Notes: generated by a model not told the origin, from the letters alone. DNA of 64,000 nucleotides from Sistotremastrum niveocremeum HHB9708 (GCA_001630475.1 KV419404.1:540225-604224), one strand, 5' to 3'; counted from the first letter of the stretch, positions 21,195-35,427 are shown. Made by a program: numbers and translations.

Positions 21195-24100
21195 CTATGA
21201 TACTTTCATGAACGAAAACAAGTGATTGAGTTCCACCCAGCGCCGACCGCAATGTGAGAGATATCGATCAACAGTCTCCGACATTTCCAGAAGAAATGGG
21301 TTGTTCAGGCCGACCACGGCTTGGACTTCTTCTAGAATTTTCGGTCAGAGAGGTGTTAGATGAAGGGTATAGCACGGACCTGCTGAGTGTGACCCTTTGG
21401 CACTATTCAGAATTTTTTCTGAATTAAATAGGGATGAATAGTATAACAACTGGTTATACAAGTGAAGGTCCGAATACTGATTCGGGAGATGTCAACATAA
21501 CATCAACTACGCGGTTGCAAAAAAAGATACTGACCTCGAAACTGGCGACACCCCGGCAATCAGGTCGCAAGCAACGTCGACCATATACACTAGTCATTCG
21601 GCCGCGGTAGTCGCAGATAGGATCGTCGCACAACATCCAACCCTCATAGTACTTCGAAATATGTTGTCTGATCTGTTGTTCAAGCTGGAGCTGCAATCCG
21701 GCTGTGCCCAGAGGAGCTTTGCATTCCTCATTCAAGCACACCGGCCCCTTTGAAGTGAGTACAGGCGTCTGGGAGGTTGAAGCAGTGTAAGAAGACGCAT
21801 GGAGGCAAAGTGAGTGCTTACGTCGCGATCGGCAACTGGAGGGAACGCAAATGTAGTCTTGCACTTCCTGCACCTTACAATGAGCTCGTCTGCGTCTTTG
21901 AACCGTTCTTTGTCTGGAATCTGTGAATCAAGGGTACCGAAAAGACGCTCATCCTGTTCTGTGCTCGTTGTTTGTCGGTATCGGCCAGGATCCAATCCTT
22001 AAAAGAATGCGATCAGAGGAGAAAGTGAGGTCCGTAACTTTCTCACATACCCAAGCAATCAGCGAGTCTGGCTCTGTCAGTGCCCTCAATGGCATCACAC
22101 AAACGCTCTATAGGTGGTAGCACTTGTTGCGACAAATAATACTCGAAGTCTACAGAGAATTCAGTGTCTAGCACGCGCAGAAGCAAAAGACAAACCGATT
22201 TTCAAATCGCTCCCTTCTTTACGAACATCATCCGGGTGATGCGCCTTGTCAGCTTGGGCCGCTTTGGAGGTAGTATCATCACCCCCATGACAGAAGATGT
22301 ATGGAATCACGTCTCCGGCTCGAGCTGTGCCTCCTTTGGCCTTCATTCGCAGAGCAACTTGGACATGGGGTTGACTCTTTGCATCCGGGTAGTCCTCGGG
22401 ATTTTTTCCCAACCGCTATATGGGTGTGCTCAGTCAGTGGGTTAGAACGAGATATATCCACGAAAACACGAACTTTGAAAATAATAAAATCTTCTTTGGG
22501 AGTTGTTCCGGACCGAACGTTTTCGCCTACAGTCGTCAAGTACTCATGAATGTGTTCGACCACGACTTCGGTGGCCTCCCCAGAAAGAATTTGCTGGAGA
22601 ACATATCTTAATTCCTTCTTAGTGGGGCCACGAAAAGCAGAAATAGCGCGCTCACGAGGACACATTCTTGGACAGAGCGCAATATTCTCGACGCTTCATA
22701 TCGAGACCTTTGACTTCCGTAGACGTTCGCCCTCCTTCCTCGGCTTTGATAGCGGCATACTTTTTCTTCTGGAGAAGTAACAGCCGCTGAAAGACACCGT
22801 CTAAATCGATCTCCAGGAGCTTGTAACGATCGTTCACTAGCTTCTTGAATTCATTGGCTATCTTGAGGGCGCTCGGCAGATCCGTAGCATTGGAGTTCAC
22901 GAAAATAGAATCAGTATCACCGTACAGAACCTGAATCAGAGCATCATGAGGCCATTACCGATACGCAGACACGAAGAAGAACGTACATCCAACGACAAAC
23001 TCTCTGCTAGTTCACGAGTATGCGTTAGGATCTCGCGACCTTTGAAGGTCGTCAGTGCGGCTAAGGGTCTCGCGAAGAATCTTGAATGTTCGAAGCCCAA
23101 GCATCCATACATGGAATTTGCAGTGAGCTTGAGGGCCATTTGTTTGATATCATACTTGGGAGGAGCATTAGGCAGCATCGCAGCGGCACAACATCATATT
23201 CACCTGAAGATATTTGGCTGGTGTGACCGATCGGTCTTTCATGAGACTCTTGACTTGTCTTCTTCTACTGACGAGAGTCGCGATGAGCCGGGGAAGTACA
23301 CCTTGAGAGACTTCGGCAGATGGAGGTTCCGGTATTCTTTCCTCGCCGTTCTAATCGAAGCAAGTTAGAATCAGACATGAACATAACAGTGGGGTAGGCA
23401 CCTCATCGTCCTCCACACGATCGACGGTAGTGAAGTCGATATTGTACTCTTGGATAATACTCGGATAAAGTGAGTTGAAGTCCATCACCAATACGTATTT
23501 GTCCCAAAGACCTCGCTTTGGTTCGAACACAAGTCCACCCTTGTATTTGTCCCTTTTGCCCTTCGTGGCGGGAGCAGTGCCAGCTTCGTCGTCGTCCTCT
23601 GCGGATGCCTTCTTCTGCGCAACGTTCTTTTTGCCCCACACTTTGTCTGGACATATATATTTGAGCCGATGAAACTCGTGAAGGAGAATGTATTCGTTGC
23701 GTTCCGCCCGCCCGCGATTAAGCGTATTATTCCTGCCTGAATTAGGACAGGTCATATGAAACGAAGTATAACTCACCAAGAATTTCCAGCGAGATTTGTG
23801 AGCTGCTTAGTGAGGGGGAGGATTTGCACTTTTGCAGCGATGGCCATTTGAAAATGGGCATCCAATTCACAATGTTGTACAAAGGTGATTAATCGATCTG
23901 GCGAGCTGACGGTGCTATCGAAATAGGCAGCAGTGTCGTCGGGGTCGATGTCTTGTCTTTCGCAGTTGAGATGCGTTGTACACATCTCAGTAAGAGACCA
24001 AGTCACTGATGTGATCATACTTTTGGCTCCATCGCTTGCCAGGTCGCACAACATCCTCCCGTTGAGGAACTTGAGATTTGTCCCTTGTCGGCCGATGTTG

Positions 24101-26414
24101 GGCCATTTTGACCGCCTGAATCGGCTGATACGCGACCAGTGATCTGCCTTGAGTTCACGCATGCGGTGCAGCAAGACATCGAGTTGAACACCGAGGAATT
24201 CATGGCCAACAATCACATCAGGGTCCGCCTTTTGGATAGTCACTGGAAGGTGATGTAAATTATGGCAGCATCAGACCACGAAATAAAGTCCTGACCCAAT
24301 AAACTGTTGAGCAGAAGTCTCTCGCTTTTAACGGGATGCATCAAACGCCGTTTACCGCTTTGACTTGCAGCTTCAAAATTTGGCGGGAATTTGTCTAACG
24401 GTCGAACATAAGTATGAACGCTGCATGGTAATTGATCAGGAGGAGTTGGGTCATCGACCGCCACTGTCGACGACCCATTAAATCAAGCATCTGAAAAGAG
24501 AAAAGAAACTACTTACTGTTTGTCCAAATTCGTGCGCTAGCGCATACAATCTCTTGTTTGTTCTCTTGATGATTTACGATCGTGCGGATACTGAGACTCA
24601 TCACAGTCAAAGGCGGCATGTCCTTATCTTTCGATGATGTGGAATCGCCATCTGGAAGCGGGTTGATATCCTTGGGGTCGGAAACCGTGACTTCAAGTTT
24701 GCACCAAGAGACCTGAAACCTGATGTTTGTGCCTTTCTTGGACGAATGATGTACAACTTACCCCTTTAGTAGTGTCGTTCAGCTGAGGGCATTTGACTTG
24801 AAGCCAGCAAGGGCCCATAATCTTCCGTTTAAGCACTAAGAGCTCAAACGCACTCGTGTTCGCCCCAAAAATGCGAGCAATATTAGGACTGGTCATATCT
24901 CCCTTGATCTGAGGCTCTGGAGGTCTGAATTAGCTCGAGGATGTAGATATTCGAGAGAGTTCCTACGATCAAACCCATAGACGACCTTTAACCATTCACT
25001 CTCCCCTATAGGGACGCCCTCCTCGCCGAATGCATATTTTCGCTTAACCCATTTACTAGCACAAGACCGGACATCAAACTGTCTTCGGATGTCCTCAAAG
25101 TCAGATTCAACATCATCATGATCCGGTGCGAGGTCAGTCTCTTCGGACCCTTCTGAAATTCCGTCAGTATAATTCTAGAACGGTGAGCAAGTCGCTTCAT
25201 CTCATACCTAGTCGTCTCGGCCGAGGAAGCACATAAAGGTTACGCTCGATGTTTTCCACCGCTACGCAGCAACTGATCCAAGCGCCAGTTGCTTGATCTC
25301 GCACCTTTCCTATGAAATAGATTTTTCCGTCTTGCTCTAAATAATCAAGCCAGAAGAACCGGAACGATCCGTCCTCTTCTAGAACCGAGAACTTCGTCTG
25401 ATTATTCGCCGAAGTAGAGGCAGAGAGTGGGCCCAGAGTATCTGGTTCAGTCACTGCCAGAGAGGCGTGCATGGATAACCAGGATGGTGGATCCGTCTTC
25501 ACATTCGGCTTCTTGCTCTCGACAACAAGAGGTTTGATCGCGTCCGGTTTGATTTTGGTCGTGGCCGCTGGAAGGTCCTCCATTTGAATATCATTCAAGT
25601 AATCGCCATCAAAAGAAGCATCGAAAGAAGCATCGTAATCGACATCCTCTTCAACATCCATCTTAGCGAACTTGTCGGCAGCAGGAGTGAACCCGAATTT
25701 AGTAGTCTTTTGACGTTTAATGGGGCTGAAAGAATCTTTGAAATCGTCATCGGAAGTAGGGATAGAATCTGGAGGGTCGGACGATGGAAAAGAATCATCC
25801 ACGTTCTGAGAACGATAGGTGGGTTGTAGTGATTCGAATAATTGCGGTGAGGACTTCCTCTTCTTTGTTTCTGGCATGTAGGTAGTAACGTTGTCCAAGT
25901 CGTTGAGAATAGAAGCCATGAGATCATGTTCTTTCCCCGGAGACACTGCCCGACGATAGGCACTGATGTTAGGAGCTGGTCGAGGAGGAGGGCTGGCTTT
26001 CTTGGCGGCTGATTTCTTCTTCGAGGCTTTGGATGCTGGCCACAGGCATGAGTGAGTTGTACGAGATCCGGGAAGGACACTGACGTTTCTTTACTTCTTC
26101 TTCCGACTCTTCTTCTTGCTTTTCTTCCCAGTCGTCCATCCCATTGTCAGTATAACCACCGACCCCGTCGTCAATGACAAAGTCATCCCTCTGAAGACGG
26201 CCTTTGACAATGCCCTTATATTGTTCGTCAGTTACTGAGTCGTAAATGTCCGCGTCATCTTCAGGCTAGGTACAGAGTCAGAGAGATCTCTAGGTCCTGA
26301 AATGTTGCTGCCTACCTTCCATTGCTTTGAGCGACCTCCTGCTTCGCGGGCGAGCCGGTATTCAGCGAGCTTGTCAAGTTTGGACTTCGTGTCTCGTTTA
26401 GAGCGTCCCGACAT
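21195..26414 (-). CDS. POL1: DNA polymerase alpha catalytic subunit
   Basis: Catalytic subunit of the Pol alpha-primase complex that starts DNA strands at replication origins and Okazaki fragments. The N-terminus [20 protein letters not shown] begins at 26414. Then follow an acidic, disordered linker (about 25200-25950), the inactive exonuclease-like domain ([20 protein letters not shown]) and the B-family polymerase motifs A ([16 protein letters not shown]), B ([12 protein letters not shown]) and C ([10 protein letters not shown]). The C-terminal zinc modules are visible as CRKC...CLNEEC and CDDPIC...CLRPDC. The last exon encodes [19 protein letters not shown] before a stop at 21195. The gene has many short introns. 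It is tandem with clathrin heavy chain on the same strand. All key catalytic aspartates seen are intact. Confidence 0.93.
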
Positions 26415-26647
26415 ATCGTAAGCTGGAAAGTGTTGGTGTAATGCAGTCCCAGCAGTAACGCGCAGATCAGAGCTTAAGACGCGTCGCGTCACGGTAAGTC
26501 ACGGCGCGATTTCAGAAGAAGAACGTAAGCAGAGGCTGATTCAGCATCACAGTGGTTTGGATAGGGAAGAGTATATTTCAGACCGCCGAAAGAGAGAAAA
26601 AATGTTCGTATAAATTCGTAGACAGCATACAATCGTATTATAAGATA

Positions 26648-29600
26648 TTAAAAAGTAGGGAAGCCAGTCATGTTCTGATCGCGACGGTGAGAGGTTGAAG
26701 GGTAAGGGGCTGGGGGACTCACCGGCACCAGGCCATTCCCGTTTGGATAGTTAGGGGGAGCTTGTCCCGGGAACCTACGCCGCCAATGAGATGATGAAGA
26801 CAAGAGTAAGTTATTCGGCTCATACCCATTCGTTAGGAGCAGGCGGGAGCCGGGGTTGATGATAGGCGCGTCGGCTTCGAGTTGCTCTTTTTGAGTATCC
26901 TTCTTTGACCGTTCTTTCACTTCTTTTTCAAGAGCAGAAACCTTGTTGGGAATTAGAACGAGGGCAGACATCGGAGCTTCAATGTGGTTGCATACCTTTT
27001 CGACCAGTAGTCGTTGAGACTGAATGGCGTAGGGCATGTAGAAATCGTTCAAACCATGTTGCCATGAGAGCTCCATGACAGTGTCCGAAGGAAGCAGATC
27101 GAAGCATATGAACAACATGGCTCCGAAACATTCTTTGTTGCCGATGTCGACGAAATACGAGAGAAGCTCTTCGGCGACTTCTGAGGAATTCGACGCTGCG
27201 GCAGTAATCATAGCATCCTTGTACAGTTTGTCCTGTTTTGAGAGAGTAATTGACTCCTCCCATTTGGCATTTTTCTGCGAGTGGTCTAAGATTTTGCACA
27301 CGAACATTCTTCGGGTGACTCACCTTATACAAATGTGCAGCAAGACGGCGGAATTCCAGCAGTTCGTGATCTCTTAGACGGGACGCGAGACTGAGGTTGT
27401 TGAAGTTATCAAAGGAGTCAATCGAGTCCCGTAACGTGTTGTAATCTTCCTCTTCAATGAGCAGATCATTGTACGCTTCGTTGACGGCTTCGATATTGAG
27501 CTGTATAACGGTAAGTAAACGAAGATGAAGGGCAGAGAAACGGCTTACATGTTGTACAGCGATAAGGTAGGGCTTGATGAGTGGCACGTTGTCATTATCC
27601 TTGTTCTGGAACATTCTGACCACACGAGAATGGTCGATACGGGGTGTCAGAACCGTGAGAAGGTCGTTAAGCAGGGTAGGTTGCTCTTGAAGATAGAAAG
27701 TAAGAGCCTAAAGGAAGGTGAGCGGTAAATATTGAGGTCGACAGTGGGGCGCATACCCGATAGTAACTGCAAATGATAGGTATGAGGACATGAGATCTTT
27801 AAAACAAATGAGCACGTACATTTCGATATTGGCAGCGCGGACAATGACATCCTTGAACTGGTTGTGTTCCCAAGCATCGGCAGCACGCTCCATCATGGCA
27901 AGTGCGGCGTTATCCTGTATCGGGACGCTCAGATGTAGAACAAAAGCTGCACTGATTGTTCACATACGAATTCATCGTATTTAACATAGAGGAACACAAG
28001 CTCAGACCAGAGGTGTGCTTTTTCTGCCGCTTTGATGACCTGCGTTTATTTAGAACGGTGTATAGAGTTTGGAACAGGTCTAGCCGTGAGTTACCTTCGG
28101 GATGTTGATACGCGACACAAACAATTTCAGGTGTTCCATAACTGGTGGCAAAGGTTATCGACAGCACATGATTCTAATAACTGGTTGACTTACGCTTCTC
28201 AGGCTTGTACTTGCTATACAAAACAGCAAGCTCCGTGAACACACCCATCTATCCACGCATAAGTTTACACCGCAGGACCAACGGAATGTTATACTCACAT
28301 GAGCACGCTCAAGACTGAGACCAGCCTCAAGCAGCGCGAGAACCTCGTCGAAGTAGCCGCGGCGCTCATACGACTTTAAGATTTCTTGGAGCTCCTCCTA
28401 CTCATAGATGAGAGCGGATATCAACCAAGTCAAATGAAATGACGTACAGCATGCACAATGATGTTAAGACCACAGATTTGAGCCTAATGAAGTATCGATG
28501 AGCGCAGCCCCGGCGTCATCAAAAGTGAGTACGTACCAGACGGAATTCTTTCTTCTCAATACAGGCAGCGTGAACTTGTTTCCAAACCCTGCAGCGATTG
28601 TCAAGCCTTGGAAAGTGACCGGATCGTCGAGTACTTACTGAGTATTACCGGCTTTCCTAGCGCTTTCCACAGCCGCCTGGTTCTCACTGAGGTAGATCAA
28701 AGTAGTCGCCAATCGAGCCCAGTTCGAGATGCTCGTGAAAAGCAGCTTGGCAGCCTGGTAGAGTTCATCCTCGAAACACTTCTCACCGACCTCGAGAATA
28801 TCGGCGACATTAGTCATTCCAAGGAAGTCCTCCATATCGTGCAAACGGTCGGTCTTCGCGTAAGCGTACGCCAACTCGGTGTCGATCTTGGGCTCGCGGA
28901 GAGTCTTACGAGCCATCTGGAGGAAGCGAACGAGGTCCTCATGCTTGCCGGCATGGTTCGAGATCTCAATGACCTCAGCAAAGTTCGAGGGATCCTGAGC
29001 CTTGACGTACGAATCTACACAAATTGTTAATGTCAATACGCTGCTGAAGTACATGTACAAACGCACCGATGGAGTCTTTGATACGAAGGCCGTCAAGCTG
29101 TGCCTTGGCAAGTCTGCTCCAGACTTCGGGCTTGTTGACCTTGTTCGCAAAGTCCAACGCACGCTCAATGCTGACGATATGCTCGACGAGAACGTTCATG
29201 GCAAGAGCGTGCTCATCATGCTTCTTATAGATCGTCAACGCTTCCTCAAACAAGCCGTGCTCGATAGCGATACGGGCGATCTCGCCAGAGTCATAGTCCG
29301 TCAAGCGGTTGATGTAGTTGACAACCTTGCCTTTGTCGGCTCTGATTGCAGTGAGCAACAAGAGGTTCTGGAGGTTCTTGTTGTCGCTGAAAGGCGATGG
29401 CTCAATGACGATTTTCTCGAGAAGCTCGATGAGCTCGATGGGAAGATCAGCGGTGATGAAAGCCTTGACGGTGACCGAGACATCATCCGGCTCGGTGGAT
29501 TCAGGAAGAGCAGTAGCTACGATCTGTTGAAAATGATCAGTGTGGGCTTTGCGGTGTCAGTGAACGGAATATACCTGGTCAATCAATTGGCGCCGGTGGG

Positions 29601-32600
29601 TGTTATCGGCGCGGAGGACTTGAGCCCAGAGATCGAGTTGTCGGCGTTTCACGAGATAACGAGCTTGTTGCTTGAACATCGAATTGTCGTTCGTGATAGC
29701 AATGAGCTCATCATCACAGAAGCCTTTGGCATAGGCGATATACGCAAGGTAAGGATCCCTCTTCTCGCAATATTTACCGACAACGAGAGGCTCATAGATC
29801 TGCGCAGAGGTCAACCAAACATATCATCAGATATACAGAAACCACCCACGTTGTTCTCCTTCAAGAACTGCTCAGGGTTATTGTTGCTGTCGATGTAAAT
29901 CTTAGCAATGGCGTTGTACAAGGCAGGGTCCTGACTGCCAGCTTGAATACGAGCTTCGAGCCAAGGAAGGATCAACTTCAATCGGTTACGAGTTTCAACT
30001 TCATGAACTAGCTCATCAATAGGGAAGTTCCCAGAAATAGACGCCAATAGGCTCTTGATAGTCGTTTCTTCACAGTCGACATCAAGAAGCCCACCAATAA
30101 CCTCCGGCGTTCTTGCGGAGTTAACACGTTGCACGTAGATCTCGATGGCCTGAATCAAGCCGTTTTGGTACAGGTAGAGCACGAGATCATGCACGAAGTC
30201 GAAGCGGTCGCAGACGATGATCAGCGGAAGCTGGTCTTGGAGTTTGGCTTCTTTCAAGAAGTTTTTGACCTTCTCCGCGTTGTAGTAGTTGCTTTCTCGG
30301 CAAATTCGCTCGACTTCTCGGATCTGACCAGTACGTGTAGCAGCTTGAATGTATTTGAAGTGAACTTCGGGATCTTGACTCAAATTGACGACGGAGCCGA
30401 GATAGTAATACAATCCTGAAATAGACGTTAGCAATATTCTAACGCTTGATACAGGAATATGTACCTTCGAAGCTCTTGAAAGATTCGAACAATTCGATCA
30501 GCTTGACGGGGCCGAGGATATCGGAGTACTTGGTCGCGATCTGGATGACGACCTGAAGGTTCTGGCGAATGTTGACGCGAAGCATCTCTTGCAGACAAGC
30601 AAGGGACTGCTCAGTCGTCAATCGCCCGAAATAGGTAACAAGCCACTAATCAAACATAAATCAGAATATGTGTCAACTAAGGAAGCACAAAAGACGAACC
30701 TCAGGACTGAGTGCATTCGTATGAACGACAGCGCGCTTGATATCCGCAATGTCCTGATAATGCTCAAGAGCTCTTTGCAAAAGCCCCGCCTTCTCACACA
30801 AATTAGCAATACGAGGTCGGTCATAGTGGGTGAACATTTCATTGCCGAGAATCGCATCGGCGACCTGAGGGGCATGAACGAGATTCATCTCGAGAAGTCT
30901 CGTCTGCAGAGGACCTTGTTCAGGCTTATTGTCCTTGAGCGCATCCAGAAGGAAAGAGGTGGCTTGCTGGATCATGTTCTGAGACATGAAGATATCAACA
31001 ACCTAAATTCGAATATAAACTGTTAGCACAATGCATTATCAGAGTAGCGAGATCATACCCTTTCGATGTCCACCAGAGGACCAGTCTCATCGTTCACGAG
31101 CTGACTAGCGAATTCAGCACCCTTGTCAGGGTTCGTCCTCATGATGTGTTGCAGGAGACTGGCATAGTCAGGACTATAGTTGACCTTCTTAGCATACAAC
31201 ACAATCTTCTCAGTCTGACCAGTCTCAGCGAAGCAAGCGACGACTTTGTTAGGGACATTGGCACGGAGGTACACGCTGAGCGCGAGCGTCATGTCATGCA
31301 GACGGACGATATCTCCCAGTTGCTCGCTGCAAGTAAGCTACGTAATGTGTTAGCTCTGATATCCTAACGGAATGGAATGGAAGCGGACCTTGTTCTCCTT
31401 CAACCATTTCTCGAGCAACTGCTTGCGACCCTGAGCCAACACAGGACGAGCAAGCTCCAGCGATTCATGTTGGTTAAGCTCGCCTTTCTCCAACAGCACA
31501 CCAAAGTACTGAAGGACGGGCGAGAGCGATCCGGGAGGCACAGGGGCGGCCTTGAATGCCTCGATAGTTTGGACAGTTCGCAGAATACCCTTCGCCCAAA
31601 GTCAGCACGGAATAAACAATACATATCGCTGAACATACCCGTGGAGAATTAGCTGCCACCTTCGCGGCTTCTCCATATTGCCCTGACGAGAAGAGCTGCT
31701 GGTACTGAGCGATGTACAGGTCATCGGCACCAGGGAGATTAGCGCGACTAGCCAACTTGAAAGCGAGCTCCGCGTTATTGAGAACGCTCAAGATATAAGG
31801 GATAACGGTATTCTCGTCAACGTTGACGGACAAGACCTGTCCCTTCCTGTTCACACCGATGATACCGCTAGTCGCCTCATGTTCGGCAGTGACGAAGATA
31901 GTCTCGCCAGAGATACGGTTCATGTAGATGCAAACACCCGATTCGAGATCGTAGAGATGGATGAAGCCGTATTTCGTGATGAGGTAGATGATACCATGGC
32001 GTTTCGACACCTGGATAGCCACAGGGAAATCATTCGTCGCTTCCGCAGGGAAGAACACGTCGACCGCCTTCTTCTGGAAGGGCGCATTAGGAGCAGCATG
32101 ATCAATCTCAACAATATGCAACTACACCAAAGTCAGACCTAAATCAACCGCAAAAACGAAAAGGCATACCTTGGCACCCGTAGCAGTCCGAACTGCAAAA
32201 GTGAACAAACTCGTCGGCTTCGCGTTACCGTCAAGTCTAAGCTCAGCAAACGCCGCCGCATGACCTTCAATAGGCTGGCTAACGCCCCGCTCACGACTAT
32301 ACAACTGCATACTTCCCCTAATCTTAAACGCAGACGGATTGCCCGTATTCCCCGAAATACCAATGAGGACGACCCATTTCTCATCCGCAGTAACACGATA
32401 ATTGATAATCTGATGTCCTGCGAGATTCGCGTGTCGATCGAATATCTTTGCAGGGGGAGACGAAGCGTCGTCGATTGACCAGTGGAATACTGCAGTATCG
32501 GTGACGAGACCGATAGTCGAGTCGGATATCCATTTCCAGAAGACGACGTCTTCAGTCGTCATGTGTGATTTAACCTTCTGCTTAGTTTCGATATTAAACA

Positions 32601-32985
32601 CTTGAAGCTGTCGTCCAGCTACATCGTACCCGAACACGTTAGCACTTCAATCTTATGACTGCGTGAAAAGCGTACCTTTCAGCGCGAGTATCTTTTGCTT
32701 TGGATGCATGATAGCAGAGTCGGCAGTGATAGGCCGCCGTAAGACATTATTAGCATCCGCAAGGTCGATGATGACGACCTGGTTCTGCTCATTGACCTTC
32801 TCACGGATACAAATGAACCGGTCAGATTCAAGAGTCAAAGTCTACCCCATCCCACCCAATCATCAGCACCCACCCACCACCAGTGTCAAAAACGAAGAAC
32901 TCACGCCAAAAGAGATAGACCCAGGCTGGATGCCCAAACTCGAAAGTTGCAGATGTTCACAGAACGCAATAGGCTTGTCGGCCAT
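26648..32985 (-). CDS. CHC1: Clathrin heavy chain
   Basis: Triskelion-forming coat protein of endocytic and Golgi-derived vesicles. The start ATG at 32985 gives [19 protein letters not shown], the classic N-terminus, followed by the beta-propeller (for example [20 protein letters not shown]). Then come the linker and the repeating alpha-helical clathrin repeats (for example [40 protein letters not shown]-type segments). The C-terminal trimerisation region ends in [19 protein letters not shown] and a short Pro/Asn-rich tail with stop at 26648. The size is as expected for about 1,680 residues. Roughly a dozen or more introns interrupt it. No truncation seen. Confidence 0.94.
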
Positions 32986-33438
32986 GACTATTGCTCGTTT
33001 TCGTTTTTCAGTTACACTATTCAATTACTATTTTCGTCGTTTGATAGTTCTATGCCCTGGGGTGGATGGGATGAGTGCAGGGCAAGAGGGGGGAAGAGAG
33101 TGCTCTAAAGCGTTTGGAGGAAGACGGGACGCGTCGGACTTTTGAGTTGCAATAAAGTTCATGATCCCGTCGCTGGCTGCGGCACAGACACGCCCTCTCC
33201 ATGCTGGCCTCTTCCCTTTCGTAAAATAACCCTTGTATTGAGTCTAGGCATTCAATGGCGAATGAAGAGTTCAAGGGCATTTTACCATGAATATTAGTAT
33301 ATCTATCAATTCTACAGTACAGGAAAACACTATTAACAACGATTAAGGTACATATTGACAACGGCATACACAAACTACAGTAAAAGGTCCATATGCCACG
33401 AATGAAAGACTGTGATGTTATCAACGATTGCCCAGACT

Positions 33439-35427
33439 TCATCGTCTCTTGGTCGACTTTCTGAAAGGCGACGCGGACATCCTTTTCAGTCGTCTCGTTA
33501 CCTCCGAAGAGAGACGTTCCCAATGCATCCCATGCGACGCAGCGAGCACAGTATTGATGGACTGCAACCTCCCCACACGATCATGACCGACCGTCTCAAT
33601 GACACTCAACGCCGAGTTCCCACTTCCCTTCACCTCCACCTCCACCCCCGACACCGATACCACATTCGGAGTCGAAGCATTCTCAGAAATTCTCCGCGTC
33701 GCAGCAAGAGAAGACGAGCGCGGAATATTGCTCGTATCTTCCAGAGGCTTATCGAGGTCTTCATTGTACACTTCAGGCGTTGGCCGACTGAAATTACGCG
33801 GAGAGGGAAGAGGACGAATAGCAGCGTACGGCGAAGGACATCTCGTCGAAGGAATCGTCAAGGAGAGGTTCTGCCTCGTATGATATCGCGCGCTCGACTT
33901 TGGCGGAACAGGGGGAGGCACTAATACTGCGAACCCATAAGTTCCATGCATATGCATATACGCCCATGAAATGAAACGTAACGCACCATTCACATTCACA
34001 TTCTCAAACTCCAAACCCGAGTCCTGATCCTGATCCTCCAGCGTAAACATAAACACGCTCTCACCCGCATCACGGACAAATGGACGCACGCAAGTTCGCA
34101 GACTGGTACTAGGCCCCTCCGGAAATGCCGGAAACTCCAATTCCATCTCCTCCGTCAAGCTCCTCGTGCGCGGTATCACTGGCAAATCCGGAAGTTCATA
34201 CGCACTAGACCTGGATTCTTGGTCCTTGTGCGTATATCGAGACCATGCGGGCGAGTCTTCGGGGTGCGGACGCGGACGAGGGAGATCGAAATATTCTGGA
34301 CTGGGAGTAAGAGTCTGGGGTTGGACTTGGACTTGGACTGCGTTGAGAGATGTTGTAGGGGACGCGATAGGTGGATATCGACCGCCTGATAATCGATGAA
34401 GACTAATCTGCTGCTCAGGACTCATCATCCAACTCGACCCCAGCCCATCCCTCCCAATCGCACTCGCATTCTCTTTCTCCCGCACCGACACAGACTCAGC
34501 GACCTCAGATCCCGAGCAAGTCTTGTTCACCGAAACAGACGAAGAGAAGAAATCTTTGATCTTGGCTAGGGGTGCGAACGCAGTGGAGCCATTATTATTC
34601 GCAGTCGAGGGCGAGCCGGAGAGTAATTCCTTACTGCGTTTCCGACGCGGGCGTGGGATATCGATCTTTGTATGAATTGTCAATCCCAAAGCCAAGGCCG
34701 GCGCGGGCTCGACGTTCATATCGAGTGGCATCAATGTGTAGGATGGCACATGGGCAGTGGGACCAGCACCAGCATTGGTACAAGGACCTGGACTTTCGGC
34801 GTTCGCGCTAAGCGGTGCCCCTGAAGTGGTAGAACTGTCGTGGGGGTGAGAATGGGAGTGATGGTGAGACGCCGGCTCCATTAATGAGGGTGAATTCGGA
34901 CTATATTTCGGGACTGGCTTGCGCTTGACTCGTCTCGCCGTCCCTGTCATCGGCGCGCAAACAAGTGGTTTCTCAGCTTCGCACTCGATACGAGGGCCGA
35001 TGAAAGAGGGCCATCTGGTATAGAACGCAGCGTCGTCGATTGAATCGGCAAGAGGAGTGGGAGGGATAGAGGATGTATCGTCGGATATGGATATGGTGGG
35101 TGAATAAATTAATTGAGGGGGACGGTGTTTCGCAGATGCGGACATGGATTGGTAAGAACGCTCGACCTCGGCTAAGAGGTCCATTGAATTTGAATGTTTT
35201 AATGGGGGGATGAAATGAGGATTTGCCATGGCCATGGGGCGTGACATGGATTGGAGAGAGGGTGAATTGCGTAGACGGGTTATAGGACGTGGGCCGGAGG
35301 GAGCTGACACGAGACGGGGCCTTCGGTGAGGTGGCAGGGACGTTGAGCGGGAATGATTAGATAGCGAGTGTCTGTTGACGGAAGTGAGCCACGGGGGTAG
35401 ATTTACGATTAGATAAGGAGAAGACAT
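33439..35427 (-). CDS. Long disordered protein of unknown function
   Basis: One open frame of 662 residues, rich in Ser, Pro, Arg and acidic clusters. Visible features: a His-rich run (HHHSHSHPHD), basic stretches (RRVKRKPVPKY; RPRRKRSKELL), a Phe/Pro-rich motif FPAFPEGPSTSL near residue 430, and a basic C-terminal tail (RLKRMSASPFRKSTKRR). No known domain is recognised. A 60-bp segment (33927-33986) has GT..AG ends in frame and no stop, so it may be an optional intron removing 20 residues. Basic Ser-rich patches suggest phospho-regulation or nucleic-acid or membrane contact, by inference. It is divergent from the hexose transporter, with a 1.4-kb shared upstream region. Confidence 0.65.
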   Translation of the reverse strand: MSSPYLIVNLPPWLTSVNRHSLSNHSRSTSLPPHRRPRLVSAPSGPRPITRLRNSPSLQSMSRPMAMANPHFIPPLKHSNSMDLLAEVERSYQSMSASAKHRPPQLIYSPTISISDDTSSIPPTPLADSIDDAAFYTRWPSFIGPRIECEAEKPLVCAPMTGTARRVKRKPVPKYSPNSPSLMEPASHHHSHSHPHDSSTTSGAPLSANAESPGPCTNAGAGPTAHVPSYTLMPLDMNVEPAPALALGLTIHTKIDIPRPRRKRSKELLSGSPSTANNNGSTAFAPLAKIKDFFSSSVSVNKTCSGSEVAESVSVREKENASAIGRDGLGSSWMMSPEQQISLHRLSGGRYPPIASPTTSLNAVQVQVQPQTLTPSPEYFDLPRPRPHPEDSPAWSRYTHKDQESRSSAYELPDLPVIPRTRSLTEEMELEFPAFPEGPSTSLRTCVRPFVRDAGESVFMFTLEDQDQDSGLEFENVNVNGALRFISWAYMHMHGTYGFAVLVPPPVPPKSSARYHTRQNLSLTIPSTRCPSPYAAIRPLPSPRNFSRPTPEVYNEDLDKPLEDTSNIPRSSSLAATRRISENASTPNVVSVSGVEVEVKGSGNSALSVIETVGHDRVGRLQSINTVLAASHGMHWERLSSEVTRRLKRMSASPFRKSTKRR

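Noticed and set aside
29002-29898. A 298-residue plus-strand open frame opposite clathrin heavy chain
   Set aside because: The minus strand is unambiguous clathrin coding sequence; the antisense frame has no recognisable family and crosses clathrin introns.
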